In this document: positions 29,424 to 30,728 of the stretch, piece by piece
Numbering within the stretch: position 1 is the first letter of the stretch
Layout of the letters: every line of letters starts with the position of its first letter
From: a virus
Virus record (IMG/VR): IMGVR_UViG_3300037963_003217
Location: 1-30,728 of that record
Strand: one strand, 5' to 3'
Length of the DNA stretch: 30,728 nucleotides
Notes under the pieces: model-generated
Told to the model about the DNA's origin: nothing
What the model saw: the letters and a program-made list of their open reading frames with translations, nothing else
Databases searched by the model: none
Position numbers and translations under genes: made by a program

Positions 29424-30728
29424 GTCCTTTCACCTCTGAAGTCTATCTGTCCTAAGATAGCCTTTGCATATAACTGCATCTTACGTTTTTGATTCTTAGT
29501 TTTATGCCATAGTATTCTAGATGATGTAAACTCTGTGGCACCCTCTATATCAACCTGCTTAGTTTCATATACAATCTCTTTATTCATCTTAGCAGGTTTC
29601 ATTATAGCATCGGTGTAGTAAGCCTTTTGACCTAACTCACCAAACCACTTAACCCAATCATACTCCATAGCAATCCTACGTCCATCAACTGGACTATAAG
29701 ACATATCTATCATACTATCTCTTTGATATTTGATTAGGTCTTGTACAACTACACTATCATATCCTATTGTCTTATTGACTAGCCAATAGAAGTGTTCCTT
29801 ATTATCTAACAAGTGCATAAACAAGACATCCTCTGGTTCTATGTTCATCTCCCTACCATTAAACTCAAATGGTATATATTGATCCTGAAACCGTATATCC
29901 AGTATTTTATTGAGGTATGACTCGTATTGAGTGTTGTATTGCTGTCCAAGCTCAGTGTCCCACAGAGAGTCCAGTATAGACGCGTAGAAACGTGAATATG
30001 GCGTGTCTAGGACGTGTCTATAGTACATTGCTACATTTCTAAGTAGAGCAAAGTTGTGCAGTGCTTGTAACCATCTCGAGTGCTTATTCATCACAATCCA
30101 ATCGTCCTTAGTGAACGACTTACACTGTACAATAATCTCTGCTGTCTTGTCTATCAGCTCATCGTCAGCTTTGAGTCTAGCTTGTGAGAAGATAACTCTC
30201 TGTGTTTCAATCTCCCACTCACTCCAAAACTTCTCATTGTTAGCTGGTGCATTAGGAAGTACGTTATACCAGTATGGTTTAGTCTCAGCATGAAGACCCC
30301 ATTCAAATGTCTCGCAGAAGCTATCAAACCATTTGTTTACTGTGTCACCTGGCATACCTAGTATCAATTGTGTCTGAGTAGGTAGACCATTGTCAGCACA
30401 CTTCTGTGATAGTTCTTTAAACCGTTCGGTCTTGATATTGCCACGACTGTTAATCTTGAGTACATCTCTATCTGTGTGGACTACAGATACAATATAGTTA
30501 TCTACGACACCACCATCAAATAGTGTCTTACCTATCTTGAAGTTCCTGTCAGCATTGTTCTTACTGACACTATAGTAGAATGACTTAGGATATCCATACT
30601 TGGCTTTCATTGAGCCTATGAACTCAGCTATCTCGACATCTCTCTCTACAATACCAAAGTTTGCATCTGCGAGGAATAGATAATTAGGTTTTACATCTCT
30701 ACAAATAACCTCAAGCTCGCTCTTGATT
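29393..30728 (-). CDS. Radical SAM protein, probably B12-binding, N-terminus outside the window
   Basis: The only minus-strand gene. The frame stays open to the right edge, so ATG at 30610 is internal: upstream codons read LFLADANFGIVERDVEIAEF, typical of the radical SAM barrel in B12-binding Fe-S oxidoreductases of T4-like phages. About 444 residues are visible. TQLILGMPGDT is a conserved barrel segment. The CxxxCxxC cluster and any cobalamin domain lie outside, so SAM chemistry is inferred. The C-terminal 200 residues (VFSQARLKADDELIDK to TQFKSWKR) are unassigned. It runs towards the plus-strand genes and overlaps the last one at the 3' end. Confidence 0.8.
   Translation of the reverse strand, partial: IKSELEVICRDVKPNYLFLADANFGIVERDVEIAEFIGSMKAKYGYPKSFYYSVSKNNADRNFKIGKTLFDGGVVDNYIVSVVHTDRDVLKINSRGNIKTERFKELSQKCADNGLPTQTQLILGMPGDTVNKWFDSFCETFEWGLHAETKPYWYNVLPNAPANNEKFWSEWEIETQRVIFSQARLKADDELIDKTAEIIVQCKSFTKDDWIVMNKHSRWLQALHNFALLRNVAMYYRHVLDTPYSRFYASILDSLWDTELGQQYNTQYESYLNKILDIRFQDQYIPFEFNGREMNIEPEDVLFMHLLDNKEHFYWLVNKTIGYDSVVVQDLIKYQRDSMIDMSYSPVDGRRIAMEYDWVKWFGELGQKAYYTDAIMKPAKMNKEIVYETKQVDIEGATEFTSSRILWHKTKNQKRKMQLYAKAILGQIDFRGERTQFKSWKRVS

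Overview
This window is part of a T4-like (Tevenvirinae-related) marine-type myovirus genome. The basis is the replication gene set: family B DNA polymerase gp43, UvsX, gp41 helicase and gp61 primase. It also has T4-style late promoters (TATAAATA) and a gene style familiar from T4-like cyanophages and other marine T4-like phages. Genes are tightly packed and almost all on the + strand, with TAATG or ATGA overlaps. Base composition is AT-rich. No photosynthesis gene or tRNA is visible, so the host cannot be named. A monomeric B12-dependent ribonucleotide reductase and a probable B12/radical SAM enzyme suggest a host that makes or imports cobalamin.

Layout. 1-299: end of a membrane protein. 340-5737: replication/recombination block (gp43, small acidic protein, uvsX, gp41, small ORF). 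5738-5917: a gene-free stretch with a late-promoter motif, a probable structured non-coding RNA closed by an 11-bp perfect helix, and a strong intrinsic terminator. 5977-9930: accessory block starting at a sigma70-like promoter, with small unknown genes, two iron/2-oxoglutarate oxygenase candidates, a possible PD-(D/E)XK nuclease and three small proteins that share a motif. 9926-17165: virion block behind stacked late and sigma70-like promoters. It holds an 822-aa nucleotidyltransferase-basic fusion, a 605-aa charged protein with an EF-hand-like loop, and structural proteins.

17192-23306: an envelope/lysis-like island of small membrane proteins, two signal-peptide proteins (one very Thr-rich), an 8-cysteine miniprotein, a nested spanin-like pair, a class 3 lipase, a PAAR spike tip and an XhlA-like coiled-coil/membrane protein. 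23278-23922: another oxygenase candidate. 23927-29423: a nucleotide and replication block behind a sigma70-like promoter (gp61 primase with its usual small neighbour, ThyX, NrdJ, zinc-ribbon protein, RuvC-like nuclease, small ORF and a fourth oxygenase candidate). 29393-30728: the only minus-strand gene, a radical SAM protein cut by the right edge.

The replication genes form the core replisome and recombination system. ThyX and NrdJ supply dTMP and deoxynucleotides, and the RuvC-like enzyme probably processes branched DNA. The central island probably acts on the host envelope at entry or release, but no endolysin is visible. The best candidates for something undescribed are the structured RNA at 5746-5917, the envelope island, the nucleotidyltransferase-basic fusion with repeated protease-like sites, and the locally recoded GC-rich patches in gp41 and nrdJ.
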